From NCBI RefSeq assembly GCF_014356525.2, contig NC_052509.1, positions 34,150,584-34,214,583 of the forward strand: a stretch of 64,000 bases of DNA, in the 5' to 3' direction. Below, in pieces: positions 1-10,932 of this stretch. This DNA is from Nilaparvata lugens (lineage: Eukaryota; Arthropoda; Insecta; Hemiptera; Delphacidae). Position 1 is the first letter of the stretch. The number at the start of each line of letters is the position of its first letter. The notes beneath the pieces are model-generated. The model was not told the origin of the DNA. It searched no databases and worked only from the letters and a program-made list of their open reading frames with translations. Both the position numbers and the translations under genes were made by a program.

Positions 1-93
1 ATTATGTGAAATTTCTGCAAGTGCAATTTTGTAATTATTTTGTTTTTTTTATACGGAAATAAAGATTATTATTATTATTATTATAACACATTT
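1..93 (+). repeat. Possible 3' end of a retroelement with (ATT)n tail
   Basis: An AATAAA-like signal at about 57-62 is followed by a short (ATT)n run to about 84. This arrangement is typical of the 3' end of insect non-LTR retrotransposons. The rest of the element would lie outside the window, so the assignment is weak. Confidence 0.35.
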
Positions 94-1052
94 AATGGAT
101 CCTTAACATCGTTTGCTGATGACACGGCATTGGCATATTCTGCCAAAAGTGAAATTGAACTACAGGAAATGATCCAGCTTGACCTAATAGATCTACGTTG
201 CTAGTTTGATTGTAATAAATTAGCACTCAATGCTACTAAAACCTGTTATATTAATTTTTCATTATCAGCTCCATTCCATTTTACTGACCCAATCAAGTAT
301 CATAAGATTGGTTGTAATCATCCAAATTGTAGCTGTGATGTCATCAAGCAGTTGGATTTTGTCAAGTATTTGGGTCTAACTCTTGATTATGGGCTGACTT
401 GGAATCTACATATACAGAAAATCAAGATAGAACAAGATAAAAATAAAATACAACGTATTATAACATAGTATCTCAAAACTCATAGATGTACCTATTATAT
501 TTGCTAAGAAGATTTCATCAATTGAAGCAATTCTTTCCAGTTAGTATTTTACGTTTCATGTATTTTGAATTTTTCAATTATCGACTGGAATATGGAATCT
601 CTTGTTATGTGTCTACTTTCCTATCTCATTTTAAAAACCTAATCACACTGCAGAAATCAGTGGTAAGAATTATTCATGGTGTGAATAGAAGGACTCATAC
701 CTTTCCAATTTTCCAACTGTTGGGAATCCTCCCTTTCAGATACGTCTATGTGCTGAAGGTGTTATCCTTGTTTTACAGAATGATTGGTAGTATAGGACTT
801 TCAGCTAGACCCATTCATGAAGATGATCATCGGGTGACACGTCAATCAATGCAACTGATGTTGAAAGTCCCAAAGCCAAATTCCACTACATTTCAAAGAT
901 GTTTTCTATTTCTTGGACCAAAGTTTTTTAATCTTCTACCAAATGAAATTAGAAGTGAGAGATATTACAGGAAATTCTACAATAAATTGAAAATTCGGCT
1001 ATGGCTTCAGTCACCAATAGAGTTAGAAAACCTTTTTAGAGTGGTGGGCTGA
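94..1052 (+). pseudogene. Non-LTR retrotransposon reverse transcriptase, C-terminal fragment
   Basis: This is the tail of a jockey-like LINE reverse transcriptase, which copies element RNA at the nicked target. Translation shows the catalytic FADDTA box at 112-129. It is followed by a thumb-like stretch (NKLALNATKT, then VKYLGLTLDYGLTWNLHI), and from 486 by an open 188-codon C-terminal region of the type that follows the polymerase domain. The frame has a stop (TAG, about 202) and a shift before 486. The endonuclease and N-terminal polymerase motifs are absent. It is a 5'-truncated, inactive copy. The family-level assignment beyond LINE is uncertain. Confidence 0.75.
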
Positions 1053-1586
1053 TGATTTCTAATTTGAATGTATAAGCTTTTGCAATTTTCCCTTCCTTTT
1101 CTCGTTGAAAAAAACCTTGTGATTTTCCTCTTTGTTGTACTTCCTACTTTTTAAATACAATTTTTTTTTTTTTTAATTATTCTTATGATGTTATAGGCTC
1201 CAATTATTTAAATCATACTAATTAAATTATACTAGTGATACAGTATATATAATACTAATATCTATATTCATTGAAAATTAAATATGTCTATGATTGAAAA
1301 ACATACTTGTCTGTGATTGTGTGTGTGAATGTGTTTTTTTTTCAACTCCTACTCACGTACAAAAGCTTCTTGCTTTTTTATGAGTGGTAAAACATTATTG
1401 TTTGCAATAAATTTTATTTCATGAAATTTCAAATTTGATCATCTCCATCATCCAGTTGAAGCTATAACATCCAACGTCATACATCATACGTCAGTATCAT
1501 CCAACTGATAATCAGCATCACGGTGGTTTGGTTTTTTATTAAATATAAATTTTTTGTTATTCATTATATCCACTGATTATTATTTG
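1053..1586. other. AT-rich stretch without a recognisable gene
   Basis: This probably contains the 3' untranslated tail of the preceding LINE fragment (an AATAAA-like motif near 1407) and short repeats of a CATC/CGTCA type near 1440-1520. The coding-like sequence of the next element starts abruptly at 1587. Nothing else can be supported. Confidence 0.5.
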
Positions 1587-2098
1587 AACTGACTGAAGAA
1601 TTGAGAGAGAAGTGGCAGAGACTGCTGAGAAATGGAACAGTATCCGATTTGAAAAACTTCCAAATATTTTTGAATGATGAAGCTGTTATTTTAGAGGCTA
1701 CCAAATCCACTGATTTATTGGGGTCATCTACATCGTCAGAAGCCTCCTCACATAAGCAGTTTGGGAAATCGAAACCCACTATGGGAAATTACAAAGCTTC
1801 AGCTATGATTGTTAAATCAAAATCGGATGAGCTGAAATGTATTGAATGTAATAATTCTCATGAACTGGAAAATTGTGAAGTGTTCTTGAATCTCAAACCG
1901 TCTGATAGATTAAAACGTGTAAAAGAATAGAAACTATGTATATGCTGTTTATTGGCAGGGCACTTTATTAGAGATTGTAGAAGAAGGAAGCCGTGCAGTC
2001 ACTGTGATTCGTGTCATCATTCACTCCTCCATTTAGAGCCGAGACAGCTGCCTGTTGAAAACACCAACACATTGGCCGGTAATAAACAAATGAGCAGG
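1587..2098 (+). pseudogene. gag: BEL/Pao gag, C-terminal fragment with zinc knuckles
   Basis: The capsid/nucleocapsid protein packages element RNA. Visible are the end of the gag domain (EELREKWQRLLRNG), a low-complexity linker, and Cys/His clusters (CIECNNSHELENC, then CICCLLAGHFIRDC and CSHCDSCHHSLLH) typical of BEL/Pao nucleocapsid. An in-frame TAG at 1928-1930 replaces a Trp codon that is intact in the copy at 61180. The upstream part of gag is absent because the element is truncated at 1587. Confidence 0.8.
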
Positions 2099-2939
2099 GT
2101 AGACGTGCACGACTTCGCTGATCAAAGCCATCATACATTTGTTACTGACTCAGCTAAGAAAGTATTTTCAAATGTAAATAGCTCCTTAGTATTGTTACCA
2201 ACTGTTAAATTGGGAGTTAAAGGTAATCTAGGCAATTATCATAAGGTCAAAGTATTATTAGATAGTGCAAGCACCGAGTCATTCATTACAAGGCGATGCA
2301 TGAAAAAACTGGGTTTAGTGGTACAGAAAACACACAGTTTGCCAATCTATGGATTATCTGATACTAAACTGGAAGTGACAGATGAAATTACTAACTGAAT
2401 TTGAAACACCGAACTCCCCTTCATTAAAAATTACCGCATTGGGAGTCAACAAAATAGCAGCTACAAATCAGATGAAAAATGCATACTGGGCACATATTGA
2501 AGGACTGGATCCAGCAGATTCTGAATTTTTCCTTTCAGAGGAGGTTGATATTTTATTGGGTGCTGAATACTTCCCCTTCATTTTGACTGGAAGAAAGGTG
2601 ATTGGTCCAGCGGGTATACCATCTGCCCTAGAAACTGTAAGGGGCTACTGCCTGATGAGTAGGGTATCAGAGGAGAGTTCTACTATCTCAAATAATCTGT
2701 GCATGTATTCCAATGCTAATTTAGAAGAGTTGGTGAAGCGATTTTGGGTCGTAGAAGAGCCACCTATGACAAAAAAATTATTGGAAAGTGAAATGGCTTG
2801 TGAGGAGATATACAAATCAACTGTTTGTCGTTTGAATACTGGTAGATACATTGTAGAATTACCATCCAAGGAGACAAATACGAGTGAGATATTGGGATAT
2901 CTTGAAGGTAAAACTAATGTCAGAAAAATGTTTCCATGA
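2099..2939 (+). pseudogene. pro: BEL/Pao aspartic protease region
   Basis: The protease cleaves the Gag-Pol polyprotein. The active-site box LLDSAST lies at about 2257-2277 and is followed by SFITRRCMKKLGL, as in the DUF1758 peptidases of BEL/Pao. The second strand of the fold (VDILLGAEYFPFIL) is near 2545. Compared with copy 2, two bases are missing at about 2396, which shifts the frame after EVTDEITN. The open frame resumes to 2939 through a region that links protease to polymerase in this family. Confidence 0.75.
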
Positions 2940-4605
2940 TTCGAGAAAAAGAATTGGGAGATAATTTAGAAGAAGTTCCAGGTAAACAAGGTATAGCCTT
3001 CAACAGTTATTTACCGATCAACAGTAATTTAGGGAAAGAGTTAAAAGTGATTCATAGTCCACATGAAATCAAACCAATGGGAAGACCCATACCGAAAAAG
3101 GAAATTGGAGAAGAAGTTTTTGAGAAGGAGAAACGAAATTTGGAAGAGTTAGATGATGATAGACTGGATAATGTTGAAATAAAATGGACAAAATCCGAAA
3201 AGGGAGAAGAAATGAAAGAGTATACTCTAACAACTATGTCGTATGGTGTATCATCATTGCCATTTCTTGCCATTTGTACTACACATCAGTTTATTGGGAT
3301 TAAGAAAAAATGTTCCCAGTGGCTTCTGAAGCCTTACGGTTTTCTACTTACATGGATGATATAGTTACATCAGTCTCATCAATGGAAGCAACCAAGCAAC
3401 TGCAGTCTGAGCTTACTGAATTGTTAAGCAAAGGGAAATTTGAATTGCTAAAGTGGGCCAGCAATCATTCTACTATTCTATCAAATCTCCCTCCGGAGCA
3501 TTGCACTATTGATGCAAGAGATTTCACTTTGGAGTCTGATGAAAACATTAAAATTCTTGGCTTCCAATCGAATCCAATTGGTTACTACCTCTTCATTTTG
3601 ACTGGAAGAAAGGTGATTGGTCCAGCGGGTATACCATCTGCCCTAGAAACTGTAAGGGGCTACTGCCTGATGAGTAGGGTATCAGAGGAGAGTTCTACTA
3701 TCTCAAATAATCTGTGCATGTATTCCAATGCTAATTTAGAAGAGTTGGTGAAGCGATTTTGGGTCGTAGAAGAGCCACCTATGACAAAAAAATTATTGGA
3801 AAGTGAAATGGCTTGTGAGGAGATATACAAATCAACTGTTTGTCGTTTGAATACTGGTAGATACATTGTAGAATTACCATCCAAGGAGACAAATACGAGT
3901 GAGATATTGGGATATCTTGAAGGTAAAACTAATGTCAGAAAAATGTTTCCATGATTCGAGAAAAAGAATTGGGAGATAATTTAGAAGAAGTTCCAGGTAA
4001 ACAAGGTATAGCCTTCAACAGTTATTTACCGATCAACAGTAATTTAGGGAAAGAGTTAAAAGTGATTCATAGTCCACATGAAATCAAACCAATGGGAAGA
4101 CCCATACCGAAAAAGGAAATTGGAGAAGAAGTTTTTGAGAAGGAGAAACGAAATTTGGAAGAGTTAGATGATGATAGACTGGATAATGTTGAAATAAAAT
4201 GGACAAAATCCGAAAAGGGAGAAGAAATGAAAGAGTATACTCTAACAACTATGTCGTATGGTGTATCATCATTGCCATTTCTTGCCATTTGTACTACACA
4301 TCAGTTTATTGGGATTAAGAAAAAATGTTCCCAGTGGCTTCTGAAGCCTTACGGTTTTCTACTTACATGGATGATATAGTTACATCAGTCTCATCAATGG
4401 AAGCAACCAAGCAACTGCAGTCTGAGCTTACTGAATTGTTAAGCAAAGGGAAATTTGAATTGCTAAAGTGGGCCAGCAATCATTCTACTATTCTATCAAA
4501 TCTCCCTCCGGAGCATTGCACTATTGATGCAAGAGATTTCACTTTGGAGTCTGATGAAAACATTAAAATTCTTGGCTTCCAATCGAATCCAATTGGTTAC
4601 TACCT
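2576..4605 (+). repeat. Tandem duplication, two 1015-bp units
   Basis: Unit 1 is 2576-3590 and unit 2 is 3591-4605. The four bases CTTC occur at both unit starts and again at 4606-4609, so the junction has 4-bp microhomology. The encoded products of the two units are identical over their length and I found no base difference by eye. The second BEL copy has a single version of this segment (about 61828-62751). The duplication is therefore private to copy 1 and either very recent or an assembly error. Confidence 0.9.
3221..3590 (+). pseudogene. pol: BEL/Pao reverse transcriptase remnant (first duplicate)
   Basis: The remnant starts at MSYGVSSLPFLAI, which in BEL polymerases lies just before the catalytic box. 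It continues in another frame through YMDD (about 3350) into KWASNHSTILSNLPPEH. Upstream of MSYGV the usual fingers and palm motif A are missing and replaced by a charged linker (RNLEELDDDR). The frame breaks at about 3300, where copy 2 reads an intact acidic stretch. Without motif A it cannot polymerise. The duplicated copy is at 4236-4605. Confidence 0.75.
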
Positions 4606-4648
4606 CTTCTACAGGGTGAAGGTTCCATCCAATCTAGCTACAAAATGA
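4236..4648 (+). pseudogene. pol: BEL/Pao reverse transcriptase remnant (second duplicate) and start of next domain
   Basis: This is the same segment as 3221-3590, again with MSYGV and YMDD separated by a frameshift near 4320. After the duplication ends at 4605 the reading frame enters the Pao-type peptidase A17 region (YRVKVPSNLATK) and meets a TGA at 4646-4648, where copy 2 has an Arg codon. Confidence 0.7.
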
Positions 4649-5548
4649 AATGTTTTATCAAATTTAGCACAAATTTTTGATCCATTAGGATATTTGACAC
4701 CTTTCATGCTTACCTTCAAGAGTATAATTCAATATCTATGGCAATCGGGATGTGACTGGGATGATATAGCATCTGTGGAGGTAGTGAAGAAATGGGAGCT
4801 TAGTGTGGTTGTCCTAGTAGCTAAATTATTACATGAAGTTCAAGAAGTGCTTTCAAAAATTATAAACATAGATTATATTGCAGCTTGAACTTATTCAACT
4901 GTGGCATTGAGTTGGATTCAGTCTTCACATTATTTTTGGGCTACGTTTGTGGCAAATCGTGTAAGTCAAGTACAGGAACACCTCTCTACAGAGCAATTCA
5001 GATATGTGCCAACCGAATGTAATCCAGCTGATTGTTCTAGTCGTGGACTATTGCTCAATGAATTAATTGGTAATTCTCTGTGGTGGAATGGTTCTGATTG
5101 GTTAGACAAACCACTGGAGTGCTGGCCACACCAAACCCACAGTAATGATGATGAAAATTCCAAACAGATTGAATTGGAAGGAAGAAAAATTACTCAAGCA
5201 ACACAGAGTAAAGACTCAGAGGAATCAATTCAATCGGTGAACTTGAGAAATCGATGGAGTTTACTCAAAAGAATTGTATCCTCATTCTGGAAACGTTGGC
5301 AATTGGAGTATGTATCTAGTTTGCAAACCCGAACAAAATGGTACAGAAAACATAGTGATGTTAGCATTGGATGTATGGCTCTCTTGAAGGAAAGTAACCT
5401 ACTCCCTCTTCACTGGAGGCTTGGTCGAATAACGAAGATATTCCCTGGACAGCATGGAATTGTGAGAGTGGTGGAGGTACAGACTGCAAAAGGAAGTCTC
5501 ACTAGGGCTGTCAATAGCATATGTCTCCTCCCTATTGATGAAGATTAG
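4649..5548 (+). pseudogene. pol: BEL/Pao RNase H-like segment fused to integrase C-terminal domain
   Basis: Recognisable pieces are the peptidase A17/connection start (FDPLGYLTPFMLTFKSIIQ), an RNase H end (FVANRVSQVQEHL, TECNPADCSSRG) and the integrase C-terminal DUF5641 module from about 5340 (RTKWYRKHSD to INSICLLPIDED). The retroviral integrase zinc finger and DDE core that should lie between RNase H and DUF5641 are deleted. A TGA at 4886-4888 replaces Trp. The last open frame is 4901-5548. The coding end at 5548 matches that of the other copy at 63691. Confidence 0.75.
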
Positions 5549-5846
5549 GCCTTATTGAAGGGAACTTCAATGAGTTTGGTGGATAGTTTTTATTTCTCAT
5601 TTTACATGTGGGAAAGGTTCCCAAGTTGCTTTGTTTCTTCTTTTTATCCATAGTGGTTGTATATAGTCCTTATTTCTCGTCCCATCCTCTCCTTTCCATG
5701 GGCCTCCTACTCCTTTCATATAAGTCTCCTCAATGGCCACTGAGGAGTGAAGATATTTTCCTTTTTTTCATAGTTTCCCTAGTAGGGTTCGTTATGGGTG
5801 GTTTTTTGTTTTCTTGTTATTGGAAGTTCTTCCAAGGTGGGCAGAA
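5549..5846 (+). other. BEL/Pao 3' untranslated region ending in a polypurine tract
   Basis: This sequence is shared with 63692-63989 in the second copy and has no supported coding content. Its last bases (AAGGTGGGCAGAA, 5834-5846) are purine-rich and abut the LTR, as expected for the primer of plus-strand synthesis. An overlapping hydrophobic open frame at 5608-6054 crosses the LTR boundary and is most likely fortuitous. Confidence 0.6.
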
Positions 5847-6201
5847 TGTTAGGACGTTATATAAATGTTCCCCTTTGTTGTCTGGCGTTGTGTGGTGGAG
5901 GGGGCAATTGAAGGGTGATGTGCATAGCATAATTGCGCCAGTTGCCGACTGCCAGCCAATCGAACAGCTCACTTCTCGTAATGTCGATTTTTTGCAAAGT
6001 GATCTATTGATTTATTGTGATTTATTACAAGTGTTGTCTCATCTCGTATCGTGATATGGACCCGGGATCCTAGAAGCAATGAGGATTTGGCCTATGTTAT
6101 TGTGCACTTAGCCATTTAAATTGTTCAACTTGCTACCCGACGCCAGACAACCCCAAAAAGTTCTCAATGTAATTGATACAGTCCACAAACCAGAGTGCTG
6201 T
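5847..6201 (+). mobile_element. BEL/Pao 3' LTR, copy 1
   Basis: This sequence matches 59032-59399 over its whole length with scattered substitutions and small indels. It starts TGTTAGGACGTT right after the polypurine tract and ends ...GAGTGCTGT. The end is placed where similarity to the other LTR stops, directly before the primer binding site of copy 2. Confidence 0.8.
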
Positions 6202-7682
6202 TTGAGCCAGCCTCTGTCAAATAAACAGACACATTTCAAGAAAATCCTTCTATGAGTTAGTTTTTCCCATAAATTAACTTCTTCACTGATTATCTTCCAC
6301 AGAAAATAATCCCACATTGATAATAATTCTTGTTCTTCAAAAGTTCTGACATTAATCCTCCTATCGCACAAGATATGCCAACAAGCAACAACATTCTTTG
6401 AAAACATTTTTTTCTCCAATTTAATTGTAGACTAATAACTTGTTATATCATTTTCATAATTACTACTTAATATTTTGTTACACTCAAACAATTCACAGTA
6501 TTTATTTTTGCGTTGGCAGCCAACTAATAATAATTCATTAATCATCAAGTTCTGTGAGTAGTGGACTAACAAGATCAAACTCCCGAACTCCACTAGTAAT
6601 GAAGCTTCCATCAACAAATCGTTATATTCATACATTGGAAGCAGCTACAATAAAACGACCACTATTTCCTGTACTAGCATTGAAAGTTATGTTTTCTAAT
6701 TATATACTTGTTGCTACCTGACATTTTGTTTTTTTCCCAATCCACTGATTAATTATTCTACTGATTTCTACTGTATTCTATATTTTTGGCATTCTTGCAG
6801 CCAAATCCACCAAACTACCACCATTGTAATATCGCAGGTAGATTAGATATTAATAGCTGCTTTTACCAAAGGGTAGACATGGTTAAAGAAAGCTAATCTT
6901 TTTACTCTATGAAAGTTTGTTATAATTAAACATTTTCTCTATCATTATTTACAACAATTTCGGCTCCACTCTGGCTGCCTAGCCTAATAAAAAAAACATT
7001 GAAAGAGATTTGGAATGGTACAATAAAACAGAAAAAAAACCTATCGTTATGCAAATAAAGTTTGATCACCCCTTGTCATTTGAGTAAGATTAATTTTGGG
7101 ACTCACCCATAATGAAGACATTGAAGAAATCCATTAAATGATTATTTGGGTGATCCACACTCCCAAAAAGAATTGGTGCCTGAGCGCGCTCTGTTCGCTT
7201 CAACGGTTAAAAGAAGAGTGCACGGGAAGAATGCAATTTTTGTCCCAGGTCCAACTCTTCCTAAGCCTACAAGTGGAAAACTAGACTTCGGCAGGGGGGG
7301 AAGAAGAGCCAGAAACTGTTGATGGGACGAGTGGATGGAAACTATCTTTCCCAGGCTGGGATGCAAGCTAGGCAGTTCCCAACCCTGAGGCCAGTTTCAC
7401 ATGGCAGAGTCCTGCCTCCTGAAGATCATATTACAGAAGATAATATTTCATATTTAGCAGCTCTCCTGTGCTTTCACATGAGGACCTTTCAATTTAGCCG
7501 ACAGATCTAACAAGTAAGCCAACGTTTGCTCAAAGTATGACTCATCACTTTTTTTCAAAGTCTAACTTCCTTAAAAATATAGATAGAAGATTTCTGATCT
7601 TGGATTTGGATTCAGCTACCCCAAATTCTTCAAAGCGTAAGTCCCATTTTCAAAAATACCCGAAAACAAGGGAGTTATAGCT
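6202..7682. other. No recognisable gene
   Basis: This is AT-rich sequence with several short open frames but no codon pattern or motif I can assign. Frames at 6108-6419 and 6432-6635 overlap or abut the LTR and look random. A G-rich stretch at about 7293-7300 and a weak open frame near 7319-7510 are unremarkable. Confidence 0.5.
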
Positions 7683-7816
7683 GTTTTTACTTTTCTTGCC
7701 CTACTACCATAGGTAAGGAAAGTATTGCTTTCCAAAAAAAATTAAGGTACCCAAATTTCAAGTTTTCTATACGTTTCAAGGTCCCCTGAGTCCAAAAACA
7801 TGATTTTTGGGTGTTG

Positions 7817-7817
<1 letters not shown>

Positions 7818-7848
<31 letters not shown>

Positions 7849-7947
7849 TGTGTGTGTGTGTGTGTGTGTGTGTTGTGTGTGTGTGTGTTGTGTGTGGTGT
7901 GTGTTGTGTGTGTGTGTGTGTGTGTGTGTGTTGTGTGTGTGTGTGTG

Positions 7948-7987
<40 letters not shown>

Positions 7988-8020
7988 TGGTGTGTGTGTG
8001 TGTGTGGTGTGTGTGTGGTG

Positions 8021-8066
<46 letters not shown>

Positions 8067-8073
8067 TGTTGTG

Positions 8074-8104
<31 letters not shown>

Positions 8105-8208
8105 GTGTGTGTTGTGTGTGTGTGTATGTGTGTGTGTGTGTGTGTGTATGTGTGTATGTGTGTATGTGTGTATGTGTGTATGTGTGTATGTGTGTATGTG
8201 TGTATGTC
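7818..8208. repeat. (TG)n / (TGTA)n microsatellite
   Basis: The tract is about 390 bp of alternating TG interrupted by TTG and TGG units, turning into regular TGTGTATG units after about 8120. All overlapping Cys/Val-rich or His/Thr-rich open frames come from the repeat and are not genes. Confidence 0.95.
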
Positions 8209-8410
8209 TGTGAACACGATAACTCCATTCCTAATCAACCGATTGACTTGAAATTTTAATCTCAACGTCCTTATACCATGAGGACCCGACAATAAGAAAT
8301 TCAATTCAAGATGGCGGAAAAAATGGCGGATAATTACTAAAAAACCATGTTTTTCACGGTTCTCCCAAAAACGGCTCTAACGATTCTCTTCAAATTCATA
8401 CAATAGATAG

Positions 8411-8414
8411 CTAT
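8411..8414 (+). repeat. Target-site duplication (CTAT), left
   Basis: CTAT here and at 10933-10936 flank the inserted element. The undisturbed version of the same repeat unit at about 11097-11110 reads straight through with a single copy. Confidence 0.85.
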
Positions 8415-10932
8415 TGTGGAGCGGTATTTGACTCGCCTCACATATGTAGAGAGATTTGCCAAATCATGTAGTGCTGAATCTAAATGCCTCACGTTGGGCC
8501 GGCAAATCATGTGGTGCGTTTTTTAACGGCTTCACACATGTAGAGTGAATCTTGTACTGAGTCAATGGTGTAGCGGCTATAAATTTTGCAATGGCGTGTG
8601 AGGACGCTGAGTGAACACCAGACTGATTAACTCACTACAAGACTCAATACAATTGTCGGAATCGCGGGAGGCCTAAACGCTCGCTCACCCTTGATTCCTC
8701 TAATGACAAATTGTATAATGATGAAATTTTTATAAGTAGTGTAGCGATCGCTAAACACTGAAGACGGATACCTTAAAATTATTACCTGTGAAGAATGAGC
8801 ATACAAAATCATACAGGTCGAGCAAAAATCCCGATGTAGATAATTTACGGGACTGCGTCTCTAATAAGTTCTGAAGGATTAAAATACGGTATTTGGACCA
8901 AATATCGTTCAGAATATATTTCGAGAACAGAGTCTTGTCGGGTTTTAAGCTCTATTGCAGGAATTTATATGATCTATGGCTGCATCTGCTGTACAATTGA
9001 TGTGTTCGCTCCAAAGTCGAGGTAGGTAACAGATAAAAGCTGATATATGAGCAGGTAAGGACAAAGAATAAATATCTCGATCTGACCCCACTCGCTACAT
9101 CCACTTAGACCTGTTCCAGTATCCAGCTTAATTCAATTATTTCAATGATCGTATTCGATCGGTTCTTGATGATATAGAACGTATCAGACACAATAATTGA
9201 CAGGCTTAAGAAATAATCGAACTCAGAAAGCGAATTAACAAAACTGAAATATATTATAATAAAATATGTAATCATACAGTGCAGGTTCAGAATTTGATTT
9301 ACAGGTTGGCAATAATTTAACATTAATAGAATAGTTAAAAATTTTCTTGTGCTTGCATGATACCATGCGTGATTCAACAGAATTTTACAATTGATAAAAT
9401 TGAACAGTTTTGAAAAAATAGTGAAAAAATGAATTATAAAATATTTTTAAAAAATGCTCGGGGTCGTGGTTCAGGCAGCGGAGGATAGTTAATCAACTAC
9501 AAATTCTTATAAATTCAATATGAATAAATTCTAGACTCTTAAATGCTAAAGCGCTTGTCGGCGTGGCCAATAATTTAACGAAGAAAAATTTATGTTTTTC
9601 TGCACTGAAATATTTTCGAAGCGTAGATTGGGGCCCCTTATGACTTATAACTCACGTGAAATTCCTTGGTAGTCGTGGTTTTCTTCTTTAGATCAAAAAT
9701 CGTTTGATCGGCGGCAATCCAGGCTTCGGTTTCAGCACGTGGGGAATTTTAATTTAAATATCTCCTTCACCGAATTAATTAAGGGATAACTTACTTTAAG
9801 CTTTTAAATTTATCGATTGATGAAAACAGAAATTTACGAATAACAAATAAATTGGCCTAAAATATCGGCTCACAAATAGAACATTTAAAATCGAACAAGA
9901 AATTTTCACAAATAGGTCTTTGGTAACTATAAAAAGAGATCTGCACGGTGAGGATTTCAAAAGGGAAGTGCTGTCCTTTCCTCCAAGCTTTTAGGCTAGA
10001 CCTTGCTTCTCAGAATCTCGATGTAACAATTTGCATAAAAATTTGCCATTGGTAGAACGCTTGTGACGTAGACATGACGTCAGTGGCAAGTAGTAGAATA
10101 CAATTCCTTTAATTACAATAATAATTTAATTTATGTAATTCTTAAAACTGCTTAATCTTCTAGACATAGTTCCTCTCATACAATGTACACGTGCTAGTGT
10201 AACTGATAAGGCAGGGTTGGTGTCTGATAATAGATTAACATGTGTTGCTTTCAAACGATCACCGTCTTGGTGCTATTTCTATGCACTGTGATTGGCTTAG
10301 ACCTACCAAAGAGATTTAATTACCATGTGGTTCAGTTGAATTAAGTCGTTAATGAATTAATACTCTTGTACAATTTTTATTAGGTTTGAGATTATTATAA
10401 TTAATTTCTGCCATTTTATCAATAATATAATTTCATGCTATGACCTATTTAGTTACAATAAGACCTGACATATAATATAATTTCTTAAATAATAAATAAT
10501 TTCAACGATAATACATACATTTTATTTTTTATTTTGAAATTCTTGATCCTTTATGGATAGTTTTATAATTTTTAGGAATGATATTTTACCTTGCATGAAA
10601 ACCGGCATGACATTTGACAATGCTTTGAATCAGTCAGCTGTGTTCGAACTGTTTTAAAAACATCTGATCGATGGTAAACAAAGTGTAACCTCAAAATCAA
10701 TGAGCAATTCGTAAATAATTTGTGCTTTATTCGCAAAATAATTATAATTTTATTGAATAATTTTCCTAGAAAAATATTCAGTACAGAACGGTACTCTTAT
10801 CTAATATACAGTTATTGATAAGTAAGCTTTATCGCTCGGTCGCTAACTATTCCTTTAGCAAATTCCTTCATTTTAAAAGGTAATCACAATTTTTCTCTCT
10901 TTTCATGAGATCTATTTGAAAGATTCATCACA
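8415..10932. mobile_element. Long TG...CA element, family A copy 1 (probable solo LTR)
   Basis: A 2518-bp insertion begins TGTGGAGCGG and ends ATTCATCACA, with a 4-bp target duplication in an otherwise continuous repeat. Copy 2 at 27028-29516 has the same ends and also a 4-bp duplication. There is no open frame with recognisable coding sequence, and the only terminal inverted repeat is TGTG/CACA. These are the hallmarks of an LTR left after recombination, although 2.5 kb is long for an LTR. A non-autonomous element of another class is the alternative. No internal region or partner LTR is in the window. Confidence 0.7.
8547..8645. other. Imperfect inverted repeat in family A copy 1
   Basis: The arms 8547-8564 (GAATCTTGTACTGAGTCA) and 8628-8645 pair imperfectly around a loop of about 63 bases. 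The equivalent arms in copy 2 (27127-27144 and 27207-27224) pair at about 16 of 18 positions, so the structure is a property of the family. Confidence 0.55.

Larger units (their letters stand above)
1587..6201 (+). mobile_element. BEL/Pao LTR retrotransposon, copy 1 (5'-truncated, non-autonomous)
   Basis: The order of parts is gag C-terminus with zinc knuckles, aspartic protease, partial reverse transcriptase, RNase H-like segment, integrase C-terminal domain, 3' UTR and 3' LTR. This is the BEL/Pao order, but the 5' LTR, the first two thirds of gag, the N-terminal half of the polymerase and the integrase core are missing. The homologous copy at 59032-64000 starts earlier and shows what is lost at the left edge: sequence matching 60838 onwards begins here at 1587. 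It is broken by stops and frameshifts and cannot encode any complete enzyme. Confidence 0.85.
7683..8414 (+). repeat. Dispersed repeat with (TG)n core, left part
   Basis: The 5' part of a dispersed repeat continues at 10933 after an insertion. It begins near a TAGGTAAGGAAAGTATTG motif, contains a long (TG)n tract, and then a unit beginning GATGGCGGAAAAAATGGCGG. That unit recurs as two further copies of about 168 bp at 11009 and 11177, so the 3' half of the repeat is itself tandem. No coding capacity is seen. It resembles repeats I associate with hemipteran genomes, which is only an impression. Confidence 0.65.

Noticed and set aside
5608..6054. Hydrophobic open frame that could suggest an envelope gene in BEL copy 1
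   Set aside because: It crosses from the 3' UTR through the polypurine tract into the LTR and is not kept in copy 2.
7776..8304. Open frames of 137-205 codons over the (TG)n tract on both strands
   Set aside because: They are translations of a dinucleotide repeat (His/Thr or Cys/Val) with no non-repeat core.
8415..10932. A classical DNA transposon with terminal inverted repeats
   Set aside because: Only TGTG/CACA is inverted at the ends. The 4-bp duplication with TG...CA fits an LTR better, although this is not proven.
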